From Chryseobacterium panacisoli (GTDB lineage: Bacteria; Bacteroidota; Bacteroidia; Flavobacteriales; Weeksellaceae), in assembly GCF_008274625.1 (NCBI RefSeq), contig NZ_VTRU01000002.1:248001-312000 (forward strand): 64,000 nucleotides of DNA. The letters run 5' to 3'. The position numbers were made by a program, and so were the translations under genes. The first letter of the stretch is position 1. The number at the start of each line of letters is the position of its first letter. A model generated the notes under the pieces. That model saw only the letters and a list, made by a program, of their open reading frames with translations. It ran no database searches and was not told the DNA's origin. Shown here in pieces: positions 51,654-61,286 of this stretch.

Positions 51654-53483
51654 ATGTTTAACATAGAAACGTTAAGGTCAAAATCCGTAACGGAACTGAC
51701 TAAAATCTTAAAAGATTTGGGCGTTAAAGTTGCAAGAACCAGCAATGAAAATGACAAGATCTTTGCTATTCTTGACTTTCAGGCTTCTAACCCTAAAGTT
51801 GCAAAAGATTATTTCAACGCCACAGAACCCGCCAGTATAAATACTGAAGAGGCCCCAGCAGAAAAAACTGCTAAAGCCCCGGTAAGAAAAGCTGCTCCGA
51901 AAAAACCGGCAGCAAAACCAAAAGCAAATACAAAAGCTCCGGAAGAACCTAAAACAGAGGAAAAAGTAGAAGAAAAGGTATCGGCTCCCGAAGAAATAAA
52001 ACAGGAAGAACCTAAAGCAGAAGTATCAGTAGCGGTCACCACAGAAGATGTATCAGCTGCAGCTCAAGCTAAAAAGAAAAGAAAAAGAGTTTCTACCAAC
52101 ACAGGTAACGCAGAAGTATCTCAGGAAAGAACAGAAACTTCAAAAAACACAGAACCTCAAGAGCCTGCTCAGGCTGAAGAAAAGCCAAACAATCCCCCTC
52201 AACAACAGGCTAACAGACCTCAAAAAGGACACAACCATCCACAAAACAGTGGAAACCAACATAAAAATCAAAACCAACAACACCAGCAGCATCAAAACCA
52301 AAATCAGAATCAAAACAGACATTCTGAAAAGGCAGAGGAGCAGCACGACCATAAAAAAGAATTCAATTTCGATGGATTGGTAAGCATTGAAGGTGTTTTG
52401 GAAATTTTACCGGATAACTACGGATTTTTACGTTCGTCAGATTTCAGCTACATTTCTTCTCCAGATGATGTGTATGTATCTACAGCACAGATCAGGAATT
52501 ATGGTTTAAAAACCGGAGATACGGTAAAAGGTATTGTAAGACTTCCAAAAGAAGGAGAGAAATATTTTTCACTATTAAAGCCTACAGAAGTTAATGGTCG
52601 TGATCTTGCGTTCATTAAAGATCGTGTAGCTTTTGAATACCTTACGCCGCTTTTCCCTGAAGAGAAATTCAATCTTGCAGGAAGCGAATCTACGGTATCT
52701 ACAAGAATTGTGGATCTATTCGCACCTATCGGAAAAGGACAGAGAGCAATGATTGTGGCACAGCCTAAAACAGGTAAGACCATGTTGCTTAAAGATATCG
52801 CCAATTCTATTGCTGCTAATCACCCGGAAGTATACATGATGGTTCTTTTGATTGATGAACGTCCGGAAGAGGTTACTGATATGGAAAGAAGTGTAAATGC
52901 AGAAGTAATTGCTTCTACATTTGATGAAGCCGCTGAAAAACACGTGAAAGTAGCGAACCTGGTTCTGGCGAAAGCACAGAGAATGGTAGAATGCGGACAC
53001 GATGTAGTAATCTTACTGGATTCAATCACAAGACTCGCAAGAGCATACAACACAGTTACTCCCGCATCAGGTAAGGTTCTTTCCGGAGGGGTAGATGCCA
53101 ATGCTCTTCACAAGCCGAAAAGATTCTTTGGGGCAGCAAGAAAAATTGAAGGAGGAGGATCTCTGACGATTATTGCAACCGCATTGATTGATACAGGATC
53201 TAAAATGGATGAAGTAATCTTTGAAGAATTTAAAGGTACTGGTAACATGGAGCTTCAGCTGGACAGAAAAATTGCTAACAGAAGAATTTATCCTGCTATC
53301 GACTTAATTTCCTCCAGCACCCGTAGAGATGATCTGCTTCTGGATGAAGTAACTTCTCAGAGAATGTGGATCTTCAGAAAATATCTTTCTGAAATGAATC
53401 CTGTAGAAGCTATGGAATTTGTAAATAAGAACATCAAAGGAACTCTCAATAATGAAGAATTCCTGATGTCTATGAATAAATAA
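51654..53483 (+). CDS. rho: Transcription termination factor Rho with long disordered insert
   Basis: 609 residues, against about 419 in Escherichia coli. A Rho_N helical domain (1-50) is followed by a ~180-residue low-complexity insert (about 55-235). The insert is first Lys/Glu/Pro/Ala-rich, with a basic KKKRKR patch, then Asn/Gln/His-rich (for example [15 protein letters not shown]). The RNA-binding cold-shock-like domain follows ([17 protein letters not shown]), then the ATPase with [33 protein letters not shown] and [20 protein letters not shown]. All catalytic parts are intact. The insert is lineage-typical and may drive phase separation. Confidence 0.96.
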   Translation: MFNIETLRSKSVTELTKILKDLGVKVARTSNENDKIFAILDFQASNPKVAKDYFNATEPASINTEEAPAEKTAKAPVRKAAPKKPAAKPKANTKAPEEPKTEEKVEEKVSAPEEIKQEEPKAEVSVAVTTEDVSAAAQAKKKRKRVSTNTGNAEVSQERTETSKNTEPQEPAQAEEKPNNPPQQQANRPQKGHNHPQNSGNQHKNQNQQHQQHQNQNQNQNRHSEKAEEQHDHKKEFNFDGLVSIEGVLEILPDNYGFLRSSDFSYISSPDDVYVSTAQIRNYGLKTGDTVKGIVRLPKEGEKYFSLLKPTEVNGRDLAFIKDRVAFEYLTPLFPEEKFNLAGSESTVSTRIVDLFAPIGKGQRAMIVAQPKTGKTMLLKDIANSIAANHPEVYMMVLLIDERPEEVTDMERSVNAEVIASTFDEAAEKHVKVANLVLAKAQRMVECGHDVVILLDSITRLARAYNTVTPASGKVLSGGVDANALHKPKRFFGAARKIEGGGSLTIIATALIDTGSKMDEVIFEEFKGTGNMELQLDRKIANRRIYPAIDLISSSTRRDDLLLDEVTSQRMWIFRKYLSEMNPVEAMEFVNKNIKGTLNNEEFLMSMNK

Positions 53484-53506
53484 ATTTTAATTTAATATTG
53501 TTAAAT

Positions 53507-53538
53507 GAAAAGCACGGATCATTTGGTTCGTGCTTTTT
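53507..53538 (+). terminator. Terminator after rho
   Basis: The stem aaaagcacg / cgtgctttt with a T run lies ~24 bp past the rho stop. Confidence 0.85.
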
Positions 53539-53681
53539 GTTGGCCGTAAATAAAAAAAGTTAAAACTTAATTCATTCTAAATCAATGTATCAATGTTAAA
53601 GATTTATTAAAGTAATCTACAATCCTTGATAATACCTTAAATATTGGCTATTTTTGGGTTATAACATTAAAAATAAAGATT

Positions 53682-54278
53682 ATGTCATTTGAATTACCAA
53701 AACTAGGATATGCATATGATGCATTAGAGCCGACTATTGATGCAAAAACTATGGAAATCCACCATACAAAACATCACCAGGCATATATTGACAATTTAAA
53801 TAAAGCAATTGAAGGAACTGAACTAGCAGGAAAAACAATTGAAGAAATCTGCCAGACAGGAACTGACAAGCCAGCAGTAAGAAATAATGGAGGAGGACAC
53901 TTCAACCACTCTTTATTCTGGGAAATTTTAACGCCGGGTGGAAGCAAGGAGCCGGTAGGAAATGTAAAAGCTGCTATCGAAAACTACGGAGGTCTTGAAA
54001 AATTCAAAACTGATTTTTCTGATGCTGCTAAAACAAGATTCGGTTCAGGATGGGCTTGGTTAGTAAAAAATGCTGACGGTTCTGTATCTGTTTCTTCTAC
54101 ACCGAACCAGGACAACCCATTAATGCCTGTAGCAGACGTTAAAGGAACTCCGGTTTTAGGATTGGATGTTTGGGAGCACGCTTATTATTTAAACTACCAA
54201 AACAGAAGACCTGACTATGTTTCTGCATTCTTCGATGTAGTAAACTGGGATAAAGTAGAAGAATTATTCAATAAATAA
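53682..54278 (+). CDS. sod: Superoxide dismutase (Fe/Mn family)
   Basis: 198 residues. Metal ligands lie in [27 protein letters not shown] and the C-terminal [26 protein letters not shown] also matches. No signal peptide, so cytoplasmic. Iron or manganese use cannot be told safely. Single-gene unit with a strong terminator. Confidence 0.96.
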   Translation: MSFELPKLGYAYDALEPTIDAKTMEIHHTKHHQAYIDNLNKAIEGTELAGKTIEEICQTGTDKPAVRNNGGGHFNHSLFWEILTPGGSKEPVGNVKAAIENYGGLEKFKTDFSDAAKTRFGSGWAWLVKNADGSVSVSSTPNQDNPLMPVADVKGTPVLGLDVWEHAYYLNYQNRRPDYVSAFFDVVNWDKVEELFNK

Positions 54279-54299
54279 TTTTCAGCTATTATAAAAATG

Positions 54300-54327
54300 A
54301 AAAGGTTCAGAGCAATTCTGAACCTTT
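54300..54327. terminator. Bidirectional terminator after sod
   Basis: The stem aaaggttcaga / tctgaaccttt with flanking A and T runs lies between sod and the convergent DUF6146 gene. Confidence 0.88.
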
Positions 54328-54345
54328 TTTAGTATTATTTACAAT

Positions 54346-54765
54346 TTATCTTATGGCATCGCTTCCGGATAATCCATTCAATCTTAGCTTATACTTCCAG
54401 TTTACATACACAAAAACCTGATATAACTTATATTCAAATTTGATCCCGTACTTTTCCTGCGGGTCATAATCTATCCCGGATTCTATGATATTGCTGTATC
54501 TCCCGGAATGATAATAACTGTTCCATTCGTTGACCAAAAATGTATTTTTTGTCTTCAGATAAGATTCTGTATACTGGCTGATGGGTTTGGCAACAGTACT
54601 CATAAAATAATCGAATTGCGTATCAATAACTGTAAGATCCCATTCTCCGTCTTCGTTTTTAGAAGGCTTCATTTCATGTTGTTCTTTATCCTTCTTTGGT
54701 GTTTCCTGAGAGAAACAGCTGTAAGGTATCAATACTGTCAATATCAATAAAATAATATTTTTCAT
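54346..54765 (-). CDS. DUF6146 exported protein
   Basis: 139 residues from 54765 (MKNIILLILTVLIPYSCFSQ, a signal peptide); an in-frame Met 11 codons earlier would add polar residues before it. The mature part begins with a charged stretch, then WDLTVIDTQFDYFMSTVAKPISQYTESYLKTKN, FLVNEWNSYYHSGRYSNIIESGIDYDP and a C-terminal KYGIKFEYKLYQVFVYVNWKY, as in DUF6146. Function unknown. Confidence 0.78.
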   Translation of the reverse strand: MKNIILLILTVLIPYSCFSQETPKKDKEQHEMKPSKNEDGEWDLTVIDTQFDYFMSTVAKPISQYTESYLKTKNTFLVNEWNSYYHSGRYSNIIESGIDYDPQEKYGIKFEYKLYQVFVYVNWKYKLRLNGLSGSDAIR

Positions 54766-54787
54766 GATGAAGGTATTTATATAAAAA

Positions 54788-54811
54788 AAGCACTCCAATA
54801 AGAGTGCCTAA
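54788..54811 (-). terminator. Terminator of the nuclease-like gene
   Basis: The inverted repeat gcactc / gagtgc, with an A run on the plus strand giving a T run on the minus strand, lies just past the stop at 54817. Confidence 0.7.
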
Positions 54812-54816
54812 CTTTT

Positions 54817-56007
54817 TTATGGTTCTTTCTGAAGAACTACAAATGCCGGGAAGTGGTCACTGTATCCTCCTGTAAACTGGTCTCCATTCCAGGATCTGAA
54901 AGGGTAACCTTTATAGTTTCCTTCTTTATTAACTAAATAAGCCGGTGCGAAAATTTCTGTTTTGTACACCGAATATTCTTTAGTTACCTGATCTGAAATA
55001 ACATTTTTAGAAACGATAATCTGGTCAAACAGGTTCGGAGCATCCTGATAGGCAAGAGATGCCACTCCTTTCTTATATAAAGGATACATCAGATTAAGGT
55101 ATGGTGTTTCTTCACTTAAATCTTTAGGTGCTGCCTGAGCTTTCAGGTGGTTTTTTAAACTTGGGCTTACAGGATCATCATTAAAGTCACCCATTGCAAA
55201 AAGCTTCGTTGTGGGGTCTGCAGCTCTTATGCTGTCCATCTGTTGTTTCAATAAAGCGGCGGCGGCATTTCTTTTAGGTAGAGAAACCGCTTCACCACCC
55301 CTTCTTGAAGGCCAGTGGTTCATAAAGAATGCTACTTTTTCATTATCTAAGAACCCTGTTACCACAAGGATGTCTCTTGTGTACTCTCTTCTTCCGTTGT
55401 CACCGTATATTTTCAGTTCTTTTTTTAATGAATTGGTAGGAGTGAATCTTCTTTTCTGATAGATCAATGCAACGTCAATTCCTCTGTAGTCGTAAGAGTT
55501 GTAATGAATGATTCCGTAATCATATTTCTTTAAAGCAGGTTCGTTGATCAGATCCTGGATAACCTGTCTGTTTTCAACCTCAATTAAGCCAACGACCGCA
55601 GGAGCTGTTTTGGTGTATTGTGCTCCCATTTCAGAAATTACTTTGGCTTCGTTGGCCAATTTTGCTTTATAAATTTTAGTCCCGTAGTTTTTTGCGCTTT
55701 TGGGAGTAAACTCTTCAGAACCCCCTTGTTCTCTTACTACTTTTTTACCAATTAAAGCACCGTCACTCCATGGCCCGTCATATTTTTCAGCTTCCAGAAG
55801 TTTGATAGAATCCATAGGAATACTTCTGTGAAAAGCAGGATTCTTAATGTCCTTGGTTCCGTCAATATAATCCGCTGAACGGATAGTGTCCCAAAGGTTT
55901 TCTACATTCAAAAAACCTACTGTAGCTACTTTTCTCAGTTTTCCTTGTTGCTGTGAAAATGCCATAATCGAAATAATGATGGCCAACAGACTCGAAAATC
56001 TCTTCAT
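54817..56007 (-). CDS. Exported endonuclease/exonuclease/phosphatase-family protein
   Basis: 396 residues. Signal peptide (ends MAFSQQ). EEP fold motifs in order: VGFLNVENLWD (Asn and Glu region), VVGLIEVENR (metal-binding Glu), HYNSYDYRGIDVALIY (active-site Tyr/Asp), FFMNHWPSRRGG (catalytic His) and FAMGDFNDDP (Asp-x-Asn). A secreted or periplasmic DNase-like or phosphodiesterase activity is likely. It is divergent from a TonB receptor gene followed by a DUF5689 lipoprotein, which could take up the products. Confidence 0.88.
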   Translation of the reverse strand: MKRFSSLLAIIISIMAFSQQQGKLRKVATVGFLNVENLWDTIRSADYIDGTKDIKNPAFHRSIPMDSIKLLEAEKYDGPWSDGALIGKKVVREQGGSEEFTPKSAKNYGTKIYKAKLANEAKVISEMGAQYTKTAPAVVGLIEVENRQVIQDLINEPALKKYDYGIIHYNSYDYRGIDVALIYQKRRFTPTNSLKKELKIYGDNGRREYTRDILVVTGFLDNEKVAFFMNHWPSRRGGEAVSLPKRNAAAALLKQQMDSIRAADPTTKLFAMGDFNDDPVSPSLKNHLKAQAAPKDLSEETPYLNLMYPLYKKGVASLAYQDAPNLFDQIIVSKNVISDQVTKEYSVYKTEIFAPAYLVNKEGNYKGYPFRSWNGDQFTGGYSDHFPAFVVLQKEP

Positions 56008-56042
56008 CTTCTTTGAGTTATTATTAATACTATTTTAATTTA

Positions 56043-56050
56043 CAAATTTA
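56043..56050 (-). promoter_or_regulatory. -7 box of the EEP-family gene
   Basis: The minus strand reads TAAATTTG (TAnnTTTG), 36 bp before the start codon. The remaining divergent gap is A/T-rich. Confidence 0.4.
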
Positions 56051-56188
56051 CTTTTTTTAATTCACTGCATTTTAAATATTTGTAAATTTAAAAGCAATTA
56101 TCTCAGTATCATTTATATAATGATTCTTAAAAGCTTGCAAGGTTAAAGAAAAATGTTGTTAAAAAAGTTACGAATTACAAAATTTGAT

Positions 56189-56196
56189 TACATTTG
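56189..56196 (+). promoter_or_regulatory. -7 box of the TonB receptor/DUF5689 unit
   Basis: TACATTTG matches TAnnTTTG. Transcription would start near 56203, after the in-frame ATG at 56184, so the start at 56259 is preferred. Confidence 0.5.
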
Positions 56197-56258
56197 TGCC
56201 CCCAACTTTTAAACTGTTGAAAATTAACAAGAAAAGTATTAAAAAAATAAATATACTC

Positions 56259-59135
56259 ATGATTAAAAAACTATCATTAATCTCTTTATTTACTTTGCTG
56301 CCTGCGTCATATTATTATGCGCAGACAACAGTGTTTGCGTATCTTAAGGATGCGGAAGGAAAGCCTGTTGAGCAAGCAAGTGTAGATTTAAAAGGAGCAG
56401 GAAATGATGCAAAGGCAGACAAGATCGGTTATTTCCAATTTACAGACCTGATGCCGGGACATTATCAAATTATGGTTACAAAGCCGAATTTTGAAACTAA
56501 AATTTTTGAATTTGACGTAACTGCTAATGAGAAGAGAAAAGATCTTGGAGTAATTACTCTTTATTCGGCATTGAATGACACGGATCAGGGTTTAGCTATT
56601 ATAGAGGATTCGGGAGAAAGTGATGGCGGCGGCGCGCAGCAAACTGCAACGGTAGGATTGCTGCAGTCTTCTCAGGATGTCTTCAACAGAATTGCAAGTT
56701 TCGATTTAGGGCCATACTGGTTCCGCCCAAGAGGAATTGATAGCAGAACGGGTGAGAACATGATCAACGGGATTTCTATGGCCGCTGCAGATAATGGAGA
56801 CGTAGACTTCAGTACCTGGGGAGGATTGAACGAAATTACCCGTTACCCGGAAATTTCAGCTAATCATGCCCCTTCCGAATATGCTTTCGGAGGAACTACC
56901 GGAGTATTTTATAAGAATACCAAAGCCAGTGAGTACAGAAGAGGAAGCCAGCTGACCTACTCTCTGACGAACAGAAACTATACCAACAGATTATCTTACA
57001 GATTTTCCTCCGGAATGAATAAGAACGGATGGGCATTTACAGGAATGATCGCAAGAAGATGGGCACAGGAAGGGATTCAGGATGGTACTGCTTATGATGC
57101 ATACAGTGGATATATTGGTATTGAGAAAAAATTCAGTGACAGTCATACCATGACTTTAAATGCCATTGGTTCTAAATATGAAAGAAGCTCTTCAAGCCCA
57201 AGTACTCAGGAAGTTTATGATTTCAGAGGAGTTCATTACAACTCATATTGGGGATGGCAAAACGGAGATAAAAGAAATGAGAGGGTAAAAAGAGGTTTCC
57301 AGCCAATGATTCAATTGCAGGATTTCTGGAAAATCAATAAAAACTCTCAGCTATGGACATCAGTTTCTTACCAGTTTGGTAAAGAATACAGTTCAAGATT
57401 AGATTGGTATAGAGCCAATAACCCGTCACCAACTTATTACCGTAATTTACCAAGCTATTGGTTAAACTATACAAATCCGTCTCCAGAACAGGCTGCTAAC
57501 ATTGGAATTACAAGAGACTGGTGGACTAATGATGATCAGTCGCACACACAGATCAATTGGGATAATCTTTATAATGCCAACAGAAATGTAGAATACAATG
57601 CGTTACTTGGAGGAAGAAGAGCGGCTTATTACCTTGTAGATGATGTAAAAGATGATAAAGTATGGAATGTTGCTACTCATTATACTTATAACTTCACCGA
57701 TACTTCCCGTTTTATCTTAAACTTATCTTATCAGAATTACAGATCTGAACAGTACAGAGAAGTGAATGACCTTTTAGGTGCTGATTTTGCCCTGAATATG
57801 GACCCATTTGCATCCAATACTACTGCCGGAAGTGTTTGGGGGAAATTTAATACAAGAGAAAGCGATACCGATGTTGCTAAAAGAGAGGGTGATAAAATCG
57901 GGTACAGCTATATTTTCAGAAGACAGGAATTTAAAGTAAATCCTGCGTTTAAATTCTCAACAGGGAAATTTGATGTTTTTGTTTCCGGATTATTCGGATA
58001 TACGACGAACAGCAGAGAAGGATTGTTCCAGCATTATCTGTATGAGTCTTCTTATGGAAAAGGAGCAGATCAAAACTTCTGGAATGCAGGTGTTAAAGGT
58101 CAGGTTACCTATAAAATCAACGGGAGAAACTTCCTGGTTTATAACGGAGCTTACTTTTCACAGTCTCCTTTCTTAAATGATATTTATTTTAATACAAGAG
58201 TAAGTGGTGTGACAACTCCTGGGATCAAGAACGTTGTTGTTGATGCCAATGATTTGAGTTATGTAATTTCTACTCCGATTGTTAAAATTAGACTGACCGG
58301 TTACCTTGTAAATACTCAAAACGAAACAAGCGTACAAAGATATTTCGCACAGGGAGTTAAACTCACAAACCTTACTGAGACCGGAGATCAGGCTCCTGTG
58401 CAGGATGGTGCTTTCATTACACAGGTATTGGCAGGTGCTAACAAAAGAAATATGGGTGTTGAGCTTGGAGCACAGGTGAAAGTTACCCCTACTTTGACAG
58501 CCAGCGGATTATTAAGTGTAGGACAGTATACTTATACTAATAATCCTACCGTTTATTTTGCATCTGATGCGGTTGGAACATTCAGAGAGCTTGACGGAAA
58601 CGGAAATATTGTATCAAGATCTTATACCAATATGGGAGAAGCTACCCTTAAAAACTACAGACAGGGCGGAACACCTCAGGAGGCATATACTTTAGGTCTT
58701 CGTTACAGCAGTCCTAAATACTGGTGGGTAGGAGCTACATGGAACTATTTCGGACATTCATTCCTTGATCCGTCTCCGGTAACCAGAACAGAAAGATTCT
58801 ATACAAACCCTAACACACCGGGAGTCCCTTATGATAACGTAACTGAGGAAGAGCTTGCAAGAATTCTGACTCCGACAAAATTACCTTCAGCGTTCTTCTT
58901 CAATGTGAATGCAGGTAAATCCTGGATGATCGGTAAGTATTATGTATTGGTGTCTGCCTCTGTAAATAATATCCTTAATAACAGAAACTTTATTACAGGA
59001 GGATTTGAGCAGACGAGAAACGTTAACTATACTGACTATGCTAACGACTATGACAGCGGAAACATGGTATTCGCTCCTAAATATTGGTATAACCAGGGTA
59101 GATCTTATTTTGTTAACCTTCAATTCAGATTCTAA
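56259..59135 (+). CDS. TonB-dependent receptor with carboxypeptidase-like N-terminal domain
   Basis: 958 residues from 56259 (MIKKLSLISLFTLLPASYYYAQ, a signal peptide). Residues ~23-105 are a carboxypeptidase-regulatory-like beta-sandwich (VFAYLKDAEGKPVEQASVDL, FQFTDLMPGHYQIMV). The plug includes FDLGPYWFRPRGIDSRTGENMINGISM, somewhat unlike SusC. The barrel ends YFVNLQFRF. A DUF5689 lipoprotein gene follows after 26 bp, occupying the place a SusD gene would. A divergent EEP nuclease gene suggests nucleic acid or nucleotide scavenging; this is inference from context. Confidence 0.88.
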   Translation: MIKKLSLISLFTLLPASYYYAQTTVFAYLKDAEGKPVEQASVDLKGAGNDAKADKIGYFQFTDLMPGHYQIMVTKPNFETKIFEFDVTANEKRKDLGVITLYSALNDTDQGLAIIEDSGESDGGGAQQTATVGLLQSSQDVFNRIASFDLGPYWFRPRGIDSRTGENMINGISMAAADNGDVDFSTWGGLNEITRYPEISANHAPSEYAFGGTTGVFYKNTKASEYRRGSQLTYSLTNRNYTNRLSYRFSSGMNKNGWAFTGMIARRWAQEGIQDGTAYDAYSGYIGIEKKFSDSHTMTLNAIGSKYERSSSSPSTQEVYDFRGVHYNSYWGWQNGDKRNERVKRGFQPMIQLQDFWKINKNSQLWTSVSYQFGKEYSSRLDWYRANNPSPTYYRNLPSYWLNYTNPSPEQAANIGITRDWWTNDDQSHTQINWDNLYNANRNVEYNALLGGRRAAYYLVDDVKDDKVWNVATHYTYNFTDTSRFILNLSYQNYRSEQYREVNDLLGADFALNMDPFASNTTAGSVWGKFNTRESDTDVAKREGDKIGYSYIFRRQEFKVNPAFKFSTGKFDVFVSGLFGYTTNSREGLFQHYLYESSYGKGADQNFWNAGVKGQVTYKINGRNFLVYNGAYFSQSPFLNDIYFNTRVSGVTTPGIKNVVVDANDLSYVISTPIVKIRLTGYLVNTQNETSVQRYFAQGVKLTNLTETGDQAPVQDGAFITQVLAGANKRNMGVELGAQVKVTPTLTASGLLSVGQYTYTNNPTVYFASDAVGTFRELDGNGNIVSRSYTNMGEATLKNYRQGGTPQEAYTLGLRYSSPKYWWVGATWNYFGHSFLDPSPVTRTERFYTNPNTPGVPYDNVTEEELARILTPTKLPSAFFFNVNAGKSWMIGKYYVLVSASVNNILNNRNFITGGFEQTRNVNYTDYANDYDSGNMVFAPKYWYNQGRSYFVNLQFRF

Positions 59136-59161
59136 AAACTAAAAATTAAAAATCGAAAACA

Positions 59162-60586
59162 ATGAAAAATATATATTTTAAAGCAGCAATCTTTACGGCC
59201 ATTTCAATGCTGGCATTCTCGTCTTGTGTAAAAACTGATGATTATGAGGTACCGGAAATCAAATGTACCAACAAATTTGCAGCAGCTAATCACCAGTTAT
59301 CTGAGATTACAACCATTGCAAAAGCAAAACCCGTTGAAGCTGATATCATTAAAGAGGATTTCATCGTAGAAGCTTATGTTTCTTCAAGCGATGAATCCGG
59401 AAATCTTTACAAAATGATGTTCCTTCAGGATAAGCCTGAAAACCCAACTCAAGGTATTGAGATTGATATCGACGGCAGCAATCAGTATCTTGATTTCCCA
59501 GTTGGGGCTTTAGTAAGAATCAACCTGAAAGGATTGATCGTTCAGGGGGTTAATGGAAACATTAAAGTAGGTTCTTATGATCCTAACTATCCTATCGGTA
59601 GAATCAACCCGAATAAAGTTTCTAATTACATGGCAAGAGTTTGCGATGGACAGAAGCCTGTAGTAGCTGCAATGAAGCCATTAGAGTTCAACTTTATCTC
59701 TGATGCTCTGAAAAACGGTGCACATATTAACCAGCTTGTGAAAATAAAAAATGTTCAGTTTGAAGAGCCTGAACTGACAAAGAACTTTGCTGACGAATCA
59801 GCTACAGGTGACCGTTATATTACGGATAAAAAAGCAGGCAGATTAGATCTTCGTTTCAGTAACTTTTCAACTTTTGGGAAATCTCCGATCTCTCCTAAAT
59901 ATGAAAAAAGTGGTGATATCGTTCTTGTTTTAAGCCGTTTTACAAGCTCAAGTAACGCGACGGTTTTCACAGATCAGGCTTATATAAGGGATCTTAATGA
60001 TATTAACTTCCCGAACGCCAGATTCACACCAGGGGAGCCGGAACTTCCATCTGCTAATGCGGTAAATCTTTTCCCAAGCTCTGATTTTGAAAACTGGACA
60101 TCTTTCTTATCAAGTTTAAATAGCTTTGGGCTTATGCCTTATGCCTCTCAAGGGATTGGTTTGGGCTATAACGGAACAAATTCCCTTCAGATTAAAGGTA
60201 CACCGGCCAATAATGACTATGTATTTACAGCGAATGCTGCGTCAGGAGTACCAGCGGCTCCGAAAAGAATTACAATGTATATCAAAGGGACTGCATCAGG
60301 AAAATCACTTTCTTTCAATGTATATAGAGCAACACCGCTTGCTCCTAATACGTCTGCTTTCTATACTTTCAATTTAGGAACATTCTCTACCGGTGCTACT
60401 TTAAGTCCGGAAAGTACAAATTCATATACAGGATCTATCAATACGAACGGACAATGGAGACTGATCGAGCTTACCCTTACAGGTCTTACCGATCTTAACA
60501 CTACTTCTGGAAAAACTATGTTTGCCCTAAAAACCGGAAAAGACGGAGTATATGATCTTCAGATTGACAACATCAAAATTGAGTAA
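59162..60586 (+). CDS. DUF5689 surface lipoprotein
   Basis: 474 residues. The leader ends MLAFSSC, lipidation at Cys22. Residues ~25-280 match DUF5689 (IKEDFIVEAYVSSSDESGNLYKMMFLQD, FPVGALVRINLKGLIVQG), an OB-like fold. The C-terminal ~170 residues (LFPSSDFENWTSFLSS, RITMYIKGTASGKSLSF, WRLIELTLTGL, DLQIDNIKIE) form a carbohydrate-binding-module-like or choice-of-anchor jellyroll. It is paired with the TonB receptor and is probably its surface-exposed substrate-binding partner. Ligand unknown. Confidence 0.82.
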   Translation: MKNIYFKAAIFTAISMLAFSSCVKTDDYEVPEIKCTNKFAAANHQLSEITTIAKAKPVEADIIKEDFIVEAYVSSSDESGNLYKMMFLQDKPENPTQGIEIDIDGSNQYLDFPVGALVRINLKGLIVQGVNGNIKVGSYDPNYPIGRINPNKVSNYMARVCDGQKPVVAAMKPLEFNFISDALKNGAHINQLVKIKNVQFEEPELTKNFADESATGDRYITDKKAGRLDLRFSNFSTFGKSPISPKYEKSGDIVLVLSRFTSSSNATVFTDQAYIRDLNDINFPNARFTPGEPELPSANAVNLFPSSDFENWTSFLSSLNSFGLMPYASQGIGLGYNGTNSLQIKGTPANNDYVFTANAASGVPAAPKRITMYIKGTASGKSLSFNVYRATPLAPNTSAFYTFNLGTFSTGATLSPESTNSYTGSINTNGQWRLIELTLTGLTDLNTTSGKTMFALKTGKDGVYDLQIDNIKIE

Positions 60587-60621
60587 TGCATTAGGATAGA
60601 ATATATTTCTGATAAACTTAA

Positions 60622-60657
60622 AAAACACGGGCAGCTCGTAAGAGCTGCCCGTGTTTT
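60622..60657 (+). terminator. Terminator after the DUF5689 gene
   Basis: The perfect 16-bp stem aaaacacgggcagctc / gagctgcccgtgtttt with a gtaa loop lies 36 bp past the stop. Confidence 0.93.
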
Positions 60658-60736
60658 ATTTTATACTTTATTGATTTCAAAAAGCGAAGAATTTTATATT
60701 TTTAAAAACAGTTTTAAGCTAAGAATTATATTTAAG

Positions 60737-61243
60737 ATGGAATACTTCATTTATGCTTTGAATCATACCTATACCGATGACTCTCATACGGACACCAAAT
60801 TTCTGGGCTTCTCAAATAGCCTTGAGGATTTGGAGAAGCTAAAAGCAAAAGCCGTTCTGATGTCTGGATTCAGAGATTATCCGGATTGTTTTGTTACAGA
60901 TTGTTATATTATGGATAAAATACATTGGAATAATGGCTTTGAGAAGGTAATTGGTGAAATAGGACGTGATTATATAGAAAAAGGTGATGAGATAGATGAG
61001 AACTGTATTTCAGTCAAAGAATTAGGTTTAAGTACTGTTTTCAGTGTCAGTCATTCCTATACTATCCATACTTTTTTAGATGATGAAAGATATATCGGAG
61101 TATTTTCAACCTTAAAAAAGGTAGAGAAAGCTATTGAAGAACTCAAAAATAAACCAGGTTTTAAAGATCATCAGGATGATTTTATTATCTGTGAACTGGA
61201 TCTTGCAACACTTTTATGGAGCAGCGGATTTGGTAGCTGTTAA
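60737..61243 (+). CDS. Protein with two DUF7336-like repeats
   Basis: 168 residues from 60737 (MEYFIYALNHTY). Two related ~65-residue units are visible: YFIYALNHTY to IHWNNGF, and VFSVSHSYTIHTF to LATLLWSSGF. Each has a His-Tyr-Thr start, a LGF/IGVF strand, a Lys/Glu-rich helix, a GF-D-P/Q-D-F segment and a terminal W-x3-GF. The single unit resembles DUF7336, small proteins with no known function found near polymorphic toxins or as orphans. No signal peptide. The Met at 60671 is too far upstream and not supported. Confidence 0.7.
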   Translation: MEYFIYALNHTYTDDSHTDTKFLGFSNSLEDLEKLKAKAVLMSGFRDYPDCFVTDCYIMDKIHWNNGFEKVIGEIGRDYIEKGDEIDENCISVKELGLSTVFSVSHSYTIHTFLDDERYIGVFSTLKKVEKAIEELKNKPGFKDHQDDFIICELDLATLLWSSGFGSC

Positions 61244-61249
61244 AAAACA

Positions 61250-61275
61250 AAAACCACCGCATTAGCAGTGGTTTT
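61250..61275. terminator. Bidirectional terminator
   Basis: The stem aaaaccaccgc / gcagtggtttt (one mismatch) lies between the convergent DUF7336-like and PixA-like genes. Confidence 0.75.
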
Positions 61276-61286
61276 ATTATTTTCGT

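Noticed and set aside
51809..52042. Antisense ORF inside rho and similar shadow ORFs in SusC, GH92 and fliers over other genes
   Set aside because: They mirror biased codon use of the real genes and show no domain of their own.
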